64,000 nt of DNA from Pseudomonas parakoreensis. GTDB taxonomy: Bacteria; Pseudomonadota; Gammaproteobacteria; Pseudomonadales; Pseudomonadaceae. The notes under the pieces were generated by a model, which worked only from the letters and a program-made list of their open reading frames with translations, searched no databases and was not told the origin of the DNA. Below, one piece after another: positions 8,308 through 19,157 of this stretch (the first letter of the stretch is position 1; each line of letters begins with the position of its first letter). The DNA is taken from the NCBI RefSeq assembly GCF_021602155.1, contig NZ_BQHY01000001.1, forward strand, positions 1-64,000, given 5' to 3'. Both the position numbers and the translations under genes were made by a program.

Positions 8308-9855
8308 ATGCCAAGCCCAGATTCAACGCCGCGCCTGCAACTGCGCCAGATCAGCAAACGCTACCCCGGTTGTCTGGCCAATGACGCCATCGACCTGAGC
8401 ATCGCGCCCGGAGAAATCCACGCCCTGCTCGGTGAGAACGGCGCGGGCAAAAGCACGCTGATGAAGATCATCTACGGCGTGACCCAGGCCGATGCCGGCG
8501 AAATGCTCTGGCAAGGTCAGCGGGTGAATATTCGCAATCCGGCGCAGGCCCGGCAGTTGGGGATCGGCATGGTGTTCCAGCATTTCTCGCTGTTCGAAAC
8601 CCTCAGCGTCGCGCAGAACATTGCCTTGGCAATGGGCGCCACGGCCGGCACGCCGAAACAACTGGAGCCGACAATTGCCGACGTATCGCGCCGCTACGGC
8701 ATGGCGCTGGAGCCGGAGCGACTTGTCCACAGCCTGTCTATCGGCGAGCGGCAACGGGTGGAGATCATTCGTTGCCTGATGCAGGACATTCGCTTGCTGA
8801 TTCTCGACGAGCCGACGTCGGTGCTGACACCGCAAGAGGCCGACGAATTGTTCATCACCCTGCGCCGTCTCGCCGCCGAGGGCTGCAGCATCCTGTTTAT
8901 CAGTCACAAACTCGCGGAAGTGCGCGCGCTGTGTCATAGCGCCACGGTTTTGCGTGGCGGGCGGGTCGCCGGGCATTGCGTGCCGGCCGAATGCTCGGAT
9001 CAGCAGTTGGCGCAGATGATGGTCGGCGAAGCGGCGGCACTGATCGGCGAATATCCGAAGGTCAGCGGTGGCGCGGCGTACTTGCAGGTCAACGGCTTGA
9101 GCTGGCACAACCCCGATCCGTTCGGCTGCTCGTTGAGCGACATCAGCCTGCAAGTACGCAGCGGCGAAATCGTCGGTATCGCCGGGGTCGCGGGCAATGG
9201 CCAGGATGAATTGCTGGCGCTGCTCAGCGGCGAGCAAACCCTGCCCCGCGACAGCGCGACATCGATTTGTTTTGCCGGGCAAGCGGTCGCCACTTTGCGC
9301 CCGGATGCGCGGCGCCAACTCGGACTGGCGTTCGTCCCGGCAGAACGCCTGGGCCATGGCGCGGTGCCGGAATTGAGCCTGGCCGACAACGCCTTGCTCA
9401 CGGCTTTTCAACAAGGGCTGGTCAGCAACGGTTTGATCAAGCGCGGCAAAGTCGAAACCCTCGCCCAACAGATCATTCAGCGCTTCGGGGTGAAAACGCC
9501 CGATAGCCAGAGCGCCGCGCGCAGTCTCTCCGGCGGCAATCTGCAGAAATTCATTCTTGGCCGGGAAATCCTCCAGCAACCGAAACTGCTGATCGCCGCG
9601 CACCCGACCTGGGGCGTGGACGTGGGCGCCGCCGCGACCATTCACCGCGCGCTGATTGCCCTGCGCGATGCCGGCGCGGCGATTCTGGTGATTTCCGAAG
9701 ACCTCGACGAACTGTTCCAGATCAGCGACCGCCTCGGCGCCCTGTGCGCGGGGCGTCTGTCACCGCTGCGAAACACCACCGACAGCCTGCTGAGTGACGT
9801 CGGCGGCTGGATGGCCGGGCAATTCAACGACGCGCCTTCATCGGCCACGCTTTGA
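8308..9855 (+). CDS. Nucleoside/purine-type ABC transporter, tandem ATP-binding protein
   Basis: A 515-residue protein with two ABC domains in one chain. Domain 1 has Walker [10 protein letters not shown] (42-50), signature LSIGERQ (143-149) and Walker B LLILDEPT (163-170). Domain 2 has a degenerate Walker A (GVAGNGQDE) and SLSGGNLQK, which is normal for the RbsA/YufO-like family. It energises the two permeases encoded immediately downstream. The missing binding protein is probably the BMP-type protein at 15920. The position matches P. aeruginosa PA0136. The start codon has no strong ribosome site. Confidence 0.92.
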   Translation: MPSPDSTPRLQLRQISKRYPGCLANDAIDLSIAPGEIHALLGENGAGKSTLMKIIYGVTQADAGEMLWQGQRVNIRNPAQARQLGIGMVFQHFSLFETLSVAQNIALAMGATAGTPKQLEPTIADVSRRYGMALEPERLVHSLSIGERQRVEIIRCLMQDIRLLILDEPTSVLTPQEADELFITLRRLAAEGCSILFISHKLAEVRALCHSATVLRGGRVAGHCVPAECSDQQLAQMMVGEAAALIGEYPKVSGGAAYLQVNGLSWHNPDPFGCSLSDISLQVRSGEIVGIAGVAGNGQDELLALLSGEQTLPRDSATSICFAGQAVATLRPDARRQLGLAFVPAERLGHGAVPELSLADNALLTAFQQGLVSNGLIKRGKVETLAQQIIQRFGVKTPDSQSAARSLSGGNLQKFILGREILQQPKLLIAAHPTWGVDVGAAATIHRALIALRDAGAAILVISEDLDELFQISDRLGALCAGRLSPLRNTTDSLLSDVGGWMAGQFNDAPSSATL

Positions 9856-9869
9856 CGGAGTTTCCCCCT

Positions 9870-10976
9870 ATGTTGCTTTCCCTCGAACCCCGTGGCCAGC
9901 AATCGCGCCTGATGCTGTGGTGCTCGCCGTTGCTGGCGGCGCTGCTGACATTGGGTTGCGGCTCGCTGCTGTTCATTGCCCTCGGCCATGACCCGCTGCA
10001 AACCCTGCACACGCTGTTGATCGCGCCGATCAGCGACCTGTATGGCGTCTCCGAACTGTTGGTCAAGGCGCTGCCGATCCTGCTTTGCGCACTCGGTCTG
10101 GCCGTGGCGTATCAAGCACGGATCTGGAACATCGGCGCTGAAGGTCAGTTGCTGTTCGGCGCGCTCGCCGGCAGTGCGTTGGCGGTGAACATCATCGATA
10201 TGCAAAGCCATTGGGCACTGGTGCTGATCCTGCTCACCGGCACTTTCGCCGGTGCCGCCTGGGCCGGGCTGACGGCGTGGTTGCGCACGCGTTTCAACGC
10301 CAACGAAATCCTCACCAGCATCATGCTCAACTACATCGCACTGAACCTGTTGCTGTTCTGCGTGCACGGGCCGCTGAAGGATCCGGCCGGCTACAACTTT
10401 CCCGAGTCGGCGATGTTCGGCGACGCCAGTCGCCTGCCGCTTCTGATGGAGGATGGTCGGGTTCATGCCGGGGTGTATTTCGCTTTGCTTGCGCTGGTCG
10501 CGGTGTGGGTGTTGTTGCAGAAAAGCTTCGTCGGTTTTCAGATCAAAGTGCTCGGTCTGGATAAACGTGCGGCGGGGTTTGTCGGCTTTCGCGAGAAACG
10601 CCTGATCTGGCTCGCGCTGTTGATCAGCGGCGGTTTGGCCGGGCTGGCCGGGGTCTGCGAAGTGACCGGGCCGATTGGGCAATTGGTGCCGCAAGTCTCG
10701 CCGGGCTATGGCTATGCAGCAATCACCGTGGCGTTTCTCGGCCGGCTGAACCCGATCGGGATTCTGTTCTCAAGCCTGCTGATGGCGCTGCTGTACATCG
10801 GCGGCGAAAGCGCGCAAATGACCCTCAACCTGCCGCAAGCCATCACCCAATTGTTTCAGGGAATGATGCTGTTTTTCCTGCTGGCCTGCGACGTGCTGAT
10901 TCTCTATCGGCCACGCCTGAAACTGCGCTGGGCACGGCGCACCTCGACCACCGCCGTAACCGCCGGAGCGCTGTGA
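9870..10976 (+). CDS. Nucleoside-type ABC transporter permease 1
   Basis: A 368-residue inner-membrane permease of the BPD_transp_2 (branched-chain/sugar/nucleoside) family, about 10 helices, with ARIWNIGAEGQLLFGALAG at 72-90 as the family's conserved helix-loop motif. The ATG at 9870 has GGAG 9 bases upstream; a TTG at 9852 in frame is a less likely start. It follows the ATPase gene by 14 bases and overlaps the next permease (TGATG). Confidence 0.9.
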   Translation: MLLSLEPRGQQSRLMLWCSPLLAALLTLGCGSLLFIALGHDPLQTLHTLLIAPISDLYGVSELLVKALPILLCALGLAVAYQARIWNIGAEGQLLFGALAGSALAVNIIDMQSHWALVLILLTGTFAGAAWAGLTAWLRTRFNANEILTSIMLNYIALNLLLFCVHGPLKDPAGYNFPESAMFGDASRLPLLMEDGRVHAGVYFALLALVAVWVLLQKSFVGFQIKVLGLDKRAAGFVGFREKRLIWLALLISGGLAGLAGVCEVTGPIGQLVPQVSPGYGYAAITVAFLGRLNPIGILFSSLLMALLYIGGESAQMTLNLPQAITQLFQGMMLFFLLACDVLILYRPRLKLRWARRTSTTAVTAGAL

Positions 10977-11902
10977 TGGATATCGATCTGCTGAGCAATA
11001 TTTTCTACGCCATGGTGCGCTGCGGCACGCCACTGTTGTTGGTGGCGCTGGGTGAGCTGATCTGCGAGAAGAGCGGCGTGCTCAACCTCGGCCAGGAAGG
11101 GATGATGCTGTTTGGCGCGGTGATCGGTTTTATCGTCGCCCTCAACAGCGGCAACCTGTGGCTCGGCGTGTTGTTGGCGATGCTTGCCGGGGTGCTGCTG
11201 TCGTCGCTGTTTGCCTTGGTGGCGCTGGTGTTCAATGCCAATCAGGTGGCGACCGGGCTGGCGCTGACGATCTTCGGCGTGGGCCTGTCGACCTTCGTTG
11301 GCGCAGCATGGGTCGGCAAGCCACTGGCTGGATTCGAACCGTTGGCGATTCCGTACTTGAGTGAGATTCCGCTGATCGGCCGCATGCTGTTTGCCCAGGA
11401 TCTGCTGGTGTATCTGTCGTTCGCGCTGTTTGCGCTGGTGGCGTGGGTGATCATCAAAAGCCGTGTCGGCTTGATCATTCAGGCAGTCGGCGAGAACCCG
11501 GACGCGGCCAGTGCGATGGGCCTGCCGGTACTGACCGTGCGCACGCTGGCGGTGCTGTTTGGCGGGGCGATGGCCGGTCTGGCCGGAGCCTATCTGTCCC
11601 TGGCTTATACGCCGATGTGGGCCGAGAACATGACCGCCGGACGCGGCTGGATTGCCCTGGCGCTGGTGGTGTTTGCCAGTTGGCGCGTGTGGCGGCTGTT
11701 GCTCGGGGCTTACCTGTTCGGACTCGCCAGCATCCTGCACCTGGTGGCGCAGGGCTTGGGGCTGGCGATTCCGTCGAGTCTGCTGGCGATGCTGCCGTAT
11801 GTGGCGACGATTGTGGTGTTGGTGCTGCTGTCGCGGGATGCGGTGCGGACTCGGTTGTATGCGCCGGTGTCGTTGGGGCAACCGTGGCAGGCCGGGCATT
11901 AG
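10976..11902 (+). CDS. Nucleoside-type ABC transporter permease 2
   Basis: A 308-residue permease of the same family as its neighbour, with GVLNLGQEGMMLFGAV near residue 40 and about nine predicted helices. Its ATG shares a base with the stop codon of permease 1, so translation is coupled and the two probably form a heterodimer. This ends the ABC operon; a single REP lies just after the stop. Confidence 0.9.
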   Translation: MDIDLLSNIFYAMVRCGTPLLLVALGELICEKSGVLNLGQEGMMLFGAVIGFIVALNSGNLWLGVLLAMLAGVLLSSLFALVALVFNANQVATGLALTIFGVGLSTFVGAAWVGKPLAGFEPLAIPYLSEIPLIGRMLFAQDLLVYLSFALFALVAWVIIKSRVGLIIQAVGENPDAASAMGLPVLTVRTLAVLFGGAMAGLAGAYLSLAYTPMWAENMTAGRGWIALALVVFASWRVWRLLLGAYLFGLASILHLVAQGLGLAIPSSLLAMLPYVATIVVLVLLSRDAVRTRLYAPVSLGQPWQAGH

Positions 11903-11923
11903 GGTGATGATGTCACTGGCCTC

Positions 11924-11946
11924 ATCGCTGGCAAGCCAGCTCCCAC
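11924..11946. repeat. Single REP element, family B
   Basis: One copy of the family-B core (ATCGCTGGCAAGCCAGCTCC then CAC) without an inverted partner, 22 bases after the ABC permease stop. Confidence 0.75.
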
Positions 11947-12150
11947 AGTGGCGGTGTTGTCTACATGATGTGCGAGCACCGCTGAGCGGCCTGCGAATTT
12001 GAGAAGCAAGCATGCTAAAGCCTGGAGTATGCTCCGGGGTCAACAGCTCTTTTGAGAGCCGGTTCGATGTGCTGCGACGAGCGTTGCAACAACGACTCGG
12101 TCAGGCGTGTCCATTGAATCCGTGAACCGTAACTTTCAAGGAATTCCGTC

Positions 12151-12837
12151 ATGTCCCAGGCAAAACACGCACTGATCATCGGCGCCTCCCGCGGCTTGGG
12201 CCTCGGGCTGGTGAAAACCCTGCTGGCCGACGGCTGGCAAGTGACCGCCACCGTGCGCAATCCGCAAAAGGCCGAGGCGCTGCAAGCGCTGGGCAAGGTG
12301 CGGATCGAGAAACTCGACATGGACGATCAACAAGCGGTGATCGCCCTGAGCCAACAGCTCAAGGGCGAGACTTTCGACCTGCTGTTCGTCAACGCCGGGG
12401 TCAAAGGCCCGGAAGTGCAAACCCCGGGCGGCGCGACCCTGGGTGAAGTCGGCCAGTTGTTCTTCACCAACGCCGTGGCGCCGATCAACCTCGCGCAACG
12501 CTTCGTCGGGCAAATCCGCGATGGCAGCGGCGTGCTGGCGTTCATGAGTTCCGGTCTGGGCAGCGTGACCGTACCGGACGCGCCGGAGCTGGCGTTGTAC
12601 AAGGCCAGCAAGGCTGCGCTGAACTCCATGACCAACAGTTTTGTCACCCAGTTGGGCGAGCAGAAACTCACCGTGCTGTCGCTGCATCCGGGCTGGGTAA
12701 AGACGGACATGGGCGGTGAAGGTGCTGACCTGGATGTCGAGACCAGCACCCGTGGGCTGATTGATCAGGTGAATGCGTATACCGGCAAGGGTGGGCATTA
12801 CTTCATCAACTACAAGGGTGAAACCATTCCCTGGTAA
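12151..12837 (+). CDS. Short-chain dehydrogenase/reductase family oxidoreductase
   Basis: A classical SDR of 228 residues. The dinucleotide motif is GASRGLGLG (11-19), NAG is at about 86-88, and the active-site serine and YxxxK (Tyr150, Lys154) are present. An AAGGAATT ribosome site precedes the ATG. The substrate is not evident; relatives of this CsgA-like subgroup are often annotated as carbonyl reductases. It is flanked by REP elements on both sides, so it is probably a single-gene unit inserted in the purine block. Confidence 0.85.
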   Translation: MSQAKHALIIGASRGLGLGLVKTLLADGWQVTATVRNPQKAEALQALGKVRIEKLDMDDQQAVIALSQQLKGETFDLLFVNAGVKGPEVQTPGGATLGEVGQLFFTNAVAPINLAQRFVGQIRDGSGVLAFMSSGLGSVTVPDAPELALYKASKAALNSMTNSFVTQLGEQKLTVLSLHPGWVKTDMGGEGADLDVETSTRGLIDQVNAYTGKGGHYFINYKGETIPW

Positions 12838-12851
12838 GCACTGAAAACCAC

Positions 12852-12931
12852 CTGTAGGAGCTGCCGCAGGCTGCGATCTTTTGATTGTAAAAAACAAGAT
12901 CAAAAGATCGCAGCCTTCGGCAGCTCCTACA
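12852..12931. repeat. REPIN, family A (inverted pair)
   Basis: Two family-A REPs in inverted orientation with about 25 bases between, starting 15 bases after the SDR stop. The left arm has the GCCGCAGGC variant and the right arm GCCTTCGGC. Confidence 0.85.
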
Positions 12932-13084
12932 GAGGGTGATGTGTTGGCTTGTCGGGTTGGGCTTGCCCGCTGTCGCGATTTGTTTGAAACTGCGCAGCTC
13001 GTCCATCGCGGCGACCCTGGATCAGCAGACAGGGCAACACTGAGCTGGCAACCCTGAACCCCACTTTCAGAGGAGCCGGCCACA

Positions 13085-14443
13085 ATGCCTGCGACCCGTA
13101 CCTGGTTAAAAAATCCCCTCGCCATATTCACAGCCAACGCGCTCGATGCCCGTGGCGGTCTGGTGCTGCAAGACGGCGTGATCGTCGAAGTGCTGGCAGC
13201 CGGTCAGCAACCGTCCGCGCCGTGCACTGAAGTGTTCGATGCCCGCGAGCATGTGATCCTGCCGGGCCTGATCAACACCCATCACCACTTCTATCAAACC
13301 CTGACTCGCGCCTGGGCGCCGGTGGTCAATCAGCCATTGTTCCCGTGGTTGAAAACCCTGTATCCGGTGTGGGCGCGGCTGACCCCGGAAAAACTCGCCC
13401 TCGCGACGAAAGTGGCTTTGGCTGAATTGCTGCTGTCGGGTTGCACCACCGCCGCCGACCATCATTACCTGTTCCCGAACGGCCTGGAAAACGCCATCGA
13501 CGTGCAAGTCGACACCGTGCGTGAACTGGGCATGCGCGCCATGCTCACGCGCGGTTCGATGAGCCTCGGCGAGAAGGACGGTGGCCTGCCACCGCAGCAG
13601 ACCGTGCAGGAAGGTCAGGTGATTCTCGACGACAGTCAGCGCCTGATTCACGAGTACCACGAGCGCGGCGACGGTGCGCAAATCCAGATCGCTCTGGCGC
13701 CTTGCTCGCCGTTTTCGGTGACCCCGGAAATCATGTCGGCCAGCGCCGAACTGGCGGACAAACTCGATGTGCGCCTGCACACCCATCTGGCCGAAACCCT
13801 CGACGAAGAGGATTTCTGCCTGCAGCGTTTCGGCCTGCGCACCGTGGATTATCTGGACAGCGTCGGCTGGCTCGGCCCGCGCACCTGGCTGGCCCATGGC
13901 ATTCACTTCAACCCGGACGAAATCGCCCGCCTCGGCCAGGCCGGCACCGGTATCTGCCATTGCCCGAGTTCGAACATGCGCCTGGCCTCCGGCATCTGCC
14001 CGAGCATCGATCTGACCGATGCCGGTGCGCTGTTCGGTCTGGGTGTGGACGGTTCAGCCTCCAACGATGCGTCGAACATGATCCTCGAAGCGCGGCAGGC
14101 GTTGTACATCCAGCGTCTGCGTTACGGCGCCGAGAAGATCACCCCGGAACGCGTGCTCGGCTGGGCAACCAAAGGCTCGGCGAGCCTGTTGGGGCGTACC
14201 GACATTGGTGAACTGGCGGTGGGCAAACAGGCGGACCTTGCGTTGTTCAAGCTCGATGAGCTGCGTTTCTCGGGGAGCCATGATCCGATTTCGGCGCTGT
14301 TGCTGTGCGGTGCCGATCGTGCCGATCGGGTGATGATTGGTGGCCAGTGGCGGGTGATTGATGGCCAGGTTGAAGGGCTGGATCTGAAAGGCCTGATCGC
14401 CGATCACAGCCAGGCGGCTCGGCAGTTGATCGCCGGTACCTGA
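13085..14443 (+). CDS. 8-oxoguanine deaminase-type amidohydrolase
   Basis: A 452-residue amidohydrolase-superfamily enzyme of the AtzB/TrzN/guanine deaminase branch. The metal HxH is in NTHHHFYQT (66 and 68), with later ligands in HTHLAET, AHGIHF and the VDGSASND aspartate. It aligns in memory with P. aeruginosa PA0142, which deaminates 8-oxoguanine to urate. That assignment rests on family and synteny; guanine or isocytosine could also be substrates. An AGGAG ribosome site lies 9 bases before the start. It lies within the purine block between the ABC transporter and the adenine deaminase. Confidence 0.88.
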   Translation: MPATRTWLKNPLAIFTANALDARGGLVLQDGVIVEVLAAGQQPSAPCTEVFDAREHVILPGLINTHHHFYQTLTRAWAPVVNQPLFPWLKTLYPVWARLTPEKLALATKVALAELLLSGCTTAADHHYLFPNGLENAIDVQVDTVRELGMRAMLTRGSMSLGEKDGGLPPQQTVQEGQVILDDSQRLIHEYHERGDGAQIQIALAPCSPFSVTPEIMSASAELADKLDVRLHTHLAETLDEEDFCLQRFGLRTVDYLDSVGWLGPRTWLAHGIHFNPDEIARLGQAGTGICHCPSSNMRLASGICPSIDLTDAGALFGLGVDGSASNDASNMILEARQALYIQRLRYGAEKITPERVLGWATKGSASLLGRTDIGELAVGKQADLALFKLDELRFSGSHDPISALLLCGADRADRVMIGGQWRVIDGQVEGLDLKGLIADHSQAARQLIAGT

Positions 14444-14457
14444 TCCAATAAAGAACC

Positions 14458-14536
14458 CTGTAGGAGCCGCCGCAGGCTGCGATCTTTTGATTTTGAAAAC
14501 AAGTTCAAAAGATCGCAGCCTGCGGCAGCTCCTACA
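14458..14536. repeat. REPIN, family A (inverted pair)
   Basis: An inverted pair of family-A REPs lying between the convergent amidohydrolase and CaCA antiporter genes; it could terminate both. Confidence 0.85.
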
Positions 14537-14553
14537 CCGGATTTGTGGTGGGC

Positions 14554-15645
14554 TTAGAGACCCAACAGCGACAGCATGATAAACGTCGCAAACAGCACAA
14601 AGTGGGTCATGCCCTCGATGGCATTGGTTTCGCCGTCATTCAGGTTGATCGCACTGACGATCAGCGTGATGAAGATCATCACCGTCTGCACCGGAGTCAT
14701 CGCCATTTGAAACGGCTGGCCGGTGTACAGCGCCATCGCCTCCATCACCGGCACGGTCAAAATCACCGTCGACAGTGACGCGCCCATCGCAATGTTCACC
14801 ACCGACTGCATGCGATTGGCCAACGCGGCACGCAACGCCGTCAGAATCTCCGGCGCGGCGGAAATCGCCGCCACCAGAATCGCCGTGATCACCGGCGGTG
14901 CACCCGTGCCTTTCAGGCCCAGATCGAGGGTCTTGGACATCACTTCGGCCAGTGCGCCGATCACCACCACCCCCAACACCAGAATGCCGATCGACCACGC
15001 CAGGCTCAGCGGCTTCGGTTCATTTTCCACCGGCTCTTTCTTGCGGCGTTTATCCGGGTAGCTGTAGCTGAAAAAGTAACTGTGCGGGCCGACCTGCATG
15101 CGCAGGAACAACGCGTAAAGCACCACCATCGCACCGATGGTGAACGCTGAATAAACCTTCCAGTTGGCCGCCGGAATAAACTCCGGCACCACCATCGACA
15201 CGCCCATGGCGGTGAGGATCATCACGCTGTAGCTGCGTGCCGAATCATCGTTGTACGACTGCTCGCCGTGCTTGAGTCCACCCATCAGCGCGGCGAGGCC
15301 AAGGATGCCGTTGATGTCGAGCATCACCGCCGAATAGATCGTGTCACGCACCAGTGTGGCAGACGCCTCGTTGCTCATCATGATCGCCAGGATCACCACC
15401 TCCACCAGCACTGCAGCGAGGGTCAGGATCATCGTGCCGTAGGGGTCGCCGACCTTTTCGGCGAGCAGTTCGGCATGATGGGCAACGCGCATCGAGGCAG
15501 CGACGATGAACGCGATCAATACCAGGCCAGAAATCAACGCGACAATCTGGCCGCTGTGCAGCATCCAGTGTTCCAGCGGATAAGCGATGCACGCGGCAAT
15601 CACCGCCAGCAGCAGAAAGCTTTCTTGCTTGAAAATCGTGAGCAT
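14554..15645 (-). CDS. CaCA-family (ChaA-like) sodium/calcium:proton antiporter
   Basis: A 363-residue inner-membrane protein with about 11 helices. It has the two inverted alpha repeats of the CaCA superfamily: one around AAVLVEVVILAIMMSNE (about 77-93) and one around AAISAAPEILTALRAALANR (about 262-281), each with the key acidic residue. A charged cytoplasmic loop with a KRRKKEPVENEPK stretch separates them. It should exchange Ca2+ or Na+/K+ for protons. It lies on the opposite strand and interrupts the purine genes, with family-A REPINs on both sides. Confidence 0.87.
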   Translation of the reverse strand: MLTIFKQESFLLLAVIAACIAYPLEHWMLHSGQIVALISGLVLIAFIVAASMRVAHHAELLAEKVGDPYGTMILTLAAVLVEVVILAIMMSNEASATLVRDTIYSAVMLDINGILGLAALMGGLKHGEQSYNDDSARSYSVMILTAMGVSMVVPEFIPAANWKVYSAFTIGAMVVLYALFLRMQVGPHSYFFSYSYPDKRRKKEPVENEPKPLSLAWSIGILVLGVVVIGALAEVMSKTLDLGLKGTGAPPVITAILVAAISAAPEILTALRAALANRMQSVVNIAMGASLSTVILTVPVMEAMALYTGQPFQMAMTPVQTVMIFITLIVSAINLNDGETNAIEGMTHFVLFATFIMLSLLGL

Positions 15646-15774
15646 GGCGGGCCTTTTTGCCGAGAGGTTCGAATGAGCTACTGACTGCGGCGCGGCGCTA
15701 ACGTTTCGTTACACCTTAGCGCACCAGCCGATAGCGTGAATCCGCTGACTTGCACTGCGTTGGTTCCGGCGCTG

Positions 15775-15849
15775 AAAAGATCGCAGCCTGCGTCAGCTCC
15801 TACAGGTTTCCCATTCCCCTGTGGGAGCTGCCGCAGGCTGCGATCTTTT
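15775..15849. repeat. REPIN, family A (inverted pair)
   Basis: An inverted pair of family-A REPs in the divergent region between the antiporter and the BMP gene, 71 bases before the BMP start. The left arm has GCCTGCGTCAGC in place of GCCTTCGGCAGC. Confidence 0.82.
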
Positions 15850-15919
15850 GCTTTGTTGTCCTGTTGGTCAGCAATTTGCATTGCCCCTGACCACACACAA
15901 CAAAATGGAGTTCGAATTC

Positions 15920-16993
15920 ATGCAAATACGTCCGCTGCACAAACTGCTGTGCGCCGCCATCGGTCTGGGGATCAGCCTGAGCGCCAGCGCTGCCGATCCG
16001 CTGAAGGTCGGTTTCGTCTACATCGGCCCGATCGGCGACCACGGCTGGACGTATCAGCATGAACAGGGACGCAAGGCGCTAGCGGAGAAATTCGGCGCGC
16101 AGATCAGCACCAATTACGTTGAGAATGTGGCCGAGGGCGCCGACGCCGAGCGGGTGATCCGCAACATGGCCAAGGACAATTACGACCTGATCTTCACCAC
16201 CTCCTTCGGCTACATGAACCCGACGTTGAAAGTCGCTAAACAGTTTCCCAAGGTGACCTTCGAACACGCCACCGGCTACAAGCAGGACAAGAACCTCGGC
16301 ACCTATCTGGCGCGCACCTACGAGGGGCGTTATGTCGGCGGTTTCCTCGCGGCGAAAATGACCAAGACCAAGAAAATCGGCTACGTCGCCTCGTTCCCGA
16401 TTCCGGAAGTGATCCGCGACATCAACGCGATCCAACTGGCCCTGAACAAGTACAACCCCGGCACCGAGATCAAAGTGGTGTGGGTCAACTCGTGGTTTGA
16501 CCCGGGCAAGGAAGCCGATGCCGCCAACGCGCTGATCGATCAGGGCGTGGACGTGGTGTTCCAGCACACCGACAGCCCGGCGCCGATCCAGGCCGCTGAA
16601 CGGCGTGGCGTGTACGCTGTGGGTTACGCCTCGGACATGGCGCACTTCGGCCCGAAAGCGGTGCTGACTTCGATCGTCAACGACTGGGCGCCGCATTACA
16701 TTCAAGCGACCCAAAGTGTGATCGACCACAGCTGGAAATCCCAGGATTACTGGGGCGGGCTGAAAGAAGGCACGGTTGAACTGCCGATCAGCGAGCTGGT
16801 GCCGGCACCTGTGAAAGCCGAGGCCGAACAGATCATCGCTGACATCAAGAGCGGTGCGCTGCAACCGTTCACCGGGCCGATCAAGGATCAGGCCGGCGTG
16901 GAGAAAATCCCTGCCGGGGTGAGCGCAACCAATGCCGAACTGGCGTCGATGAACTACTACGTTGAAGGCATGAAGGCCGAGATGCCGAAGTAA
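15920..16993 (+). CDS. BMP-family (PnrA-like) nucleoside-binding lipoprotein/periplasmic protein of an ABC transporter
   Basis: A 357-residue substrate-binding protein of the basic membrane protein family, which binds purine nucleosides in characterised members. Residues 1-25 form a Sec signal peptide ending SASA-AD; there is no lipobox cysteine, so it is probably a free periplasmic protein. The start at 15920 has GGAG 9 bases upstream; the in-frame ATG at 15905 is too close to it. The ATPase and permeases it should serve are 4 kb upstream, separated by other genes. This split arrangement is unusual but the family match is good. Confidence 0.9.
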   Translation: MQIRPLHKLLCAAIGLGISLSASAADPLKVGFVYIGPIGDHGWTYQHEQGRKALAEKFGAQISTNYVENVAEGADAERVIRNMAKDNYDLIFTTSFGYMNPTLKVAKQFPKVTFEHATGYKQDKNLGTYLARTYEGRYVGGFLAAKMTKTKKIGYVASFPIPEVIRDINAIQLALNKYNPGTEIKVVWVNSWFDPGKEADAANALIDQGVDVVFQHTDSPAPIQAAERRGVYAVGYASDMAHFGPKAVLTSIVNDWAPHYIQATQSVIDHSWKSQDYWGGLKEGTVELPISELVPAPVKAEAEQIIADIKSGALQPFTGPIKDQAGVEKIPAGVSATNAELASMNYYVEGMKAEMPK

Positions 16994-17017
16994 TCTCTTC
17001 AAACTTGCATCGTCCCC

Positions 17018-17105
17018 GTGGGAGCTGGCTTGCCAGCGATGGGGTCCTCACATTCAACATCATTGTTGCCTGTCAGACCGCTATCGCTGGCAAGCCAGCT
17101 CCCAC
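17018..17105. repeat. REPIN, family B (inverted pair)
   Basis: Two family-B REPs (GTGGGAGCTGGCTTGCCAGC and its inverse) separated by about 43 bases, between the BMP gene and the oxygenase gene. Confidence 0.85.
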
Positions 17106-17136
17106 ATTTGATCTTCAGCGTTCTCAAGGATTGTGT

Positions 17137-18102
17137 ATGGATCAGCTTCCGGTCATCGACATCAGCCCGCTCTATTCCACCGACCAAAACGCCTGGCCCG
17201 CCGTCGCCGCGCAGATCGACCAGGCCTGCCGCGAATGGGGCTTTTTCTACATCAAGGGCCACCCGATTTCCGCGCAGCGCATCGACTCGCTGCTCGACCA
17301 CGCCCAGCGTTTTTTTGCGCAACCGGCAGAAGAAAAACTGCGGATCGACATCACCCGGACCCGCCACCATCGCGGCTACGGCGCCATCGCCACCGAACAG
17401 CTCGACCCGGACAAACCCAGCGACCTCAAGGAAACCTTCGACATGGGCCTGCACTTGCCGGCGGATCATCCCGACGTGCTCGCGGAAAAACCGCTGCGCG
17501 GGCCGAATCGCCATCCGGCGCAAGCGGGCTGGGAAGCGCTGATGGAGCAGCACTACCTCGACATGCAGGCCCTCGCGCAAACCCTGCTGCGGGCGATGAC
17601 GCTTGCGCTGGGGATCGAACGCGACTTCTTCGATTCGCGCTTCGTTGAGCCGGTCAGCGTGCTGCGGATGATCCACTACCCACCACGCCACACCGCCAGC
17701 AGCGCCGAACAGCAAGGCGCCGGAGCGCACACCGATTACGGCTGCATCACCCTGCTCTACCAGGACAGCGCCGGCGGCCTGCAAGTGAAGAACATCAACG
17801 GTGAATGGATCGACGCGCCGCCCATTGACGGTACCTTCGTGGTCAACCTCGGCGACATGATGGCGCGCTGGAGCAATGACCGTTATCGCTCGACCCCGCA
17901 CCGGGTGATCAGCCCGCTGGGGGTGGATCGCTATTCGATGCCGTTCTTCGCCGAGCCGCACCCGGACACCCGCATCGAATGCCTGCCCGGTTGTCAGGAC
18001 GCACAGCATCCGGCGAAATATCCGACCACCACCTGTGCCGAATTCCTGCTGTCACGCTTCGCCGATACCTACGCCTATCGTCGCGAGCCGCAAGCGGTCT
18101 GA
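17137..18102 (+). CDS. 2-oxoglutarate/Fe(II)-dependent oxygenase, isopenicillin N synthase-like
   Basis: A 321-residue member of the IPNS/flavonoid-type dioxygenase family. The iron triad is His198, Asp200 (AHTDYG) and His255 (TPHRV); the 2-oxoglutarate-binding RxS is Arg265/Ser267. The N-terminal DIOX_N domain covers about 5-120. The AAGGA ribosome site 6 bases before 17137 sets the start; a longer frame would read through the REPIN. It lies between the nucleoside-binding protein and adenine deaminase, as PA0147 does in P. aeruginosa, so an action on a purine or purine nucleoside is plausible; the substrate is unknown. Confidence 0.9.
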   Translation: MDQLPVIDISPLYSTDQNAWPAVAAQIDQACREWGFFYIKGHPISAQRIDSLLDHAQRFFAQPAEEKLRIDITRTRHHRGYGAIATEQLDPDKPSDLKETFDMGLHLPADHPDVLAEKPLRGPNRHPAQAGWEALMEQHYLDMQALAQTLLRAMTLALGIERDFFDSRFVEPVSVLRMIHYPPRHTASSAEQQGAGAHTDYGCITLLYQDSAGGLQVKNINGEWIDAPPIDGTFVVNLGDMMARWSNDRYRSTPHRVISPLGVDRYSMPFFAEPHPDTRIECLPGCQDAQHPAKYPTTTCAEFLLSRFADTYAYRREPQAV

Positions 18103-18175
18103 TGGATCGCTTGGTCAGGTTTTGCCAATTGTTTCGGCGAGCATCTGTAGAATGGCCGCCATCTGCACCTGATGA

Positions 18176-19138
<963 letters not shown>

Positions 19139-19157
19139 GCAACACCGCATAACCGAT

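Noticed and set aside
7980-8384. 134-codon open frame before the ABC gene
   Set aside because: No ribosome site, unusual composition, and it overlaps the ABC ATPase by 77 bases in another frame.
14458-14536. CRISPR-like repeat
   Set aside because: The repeated units are inverted REP pairs scattered over the window, not regularly spaced direct repeats, and no cas genes are present.
15821-15919. N-terminal extension of the BMP protein
   Set aside because: The extra codons are REPIN sequence; GGAG and the signal peptide support the start at 15920. The same applies to extensions of the oxygenase, MazG-like, MATE and prmA frames.
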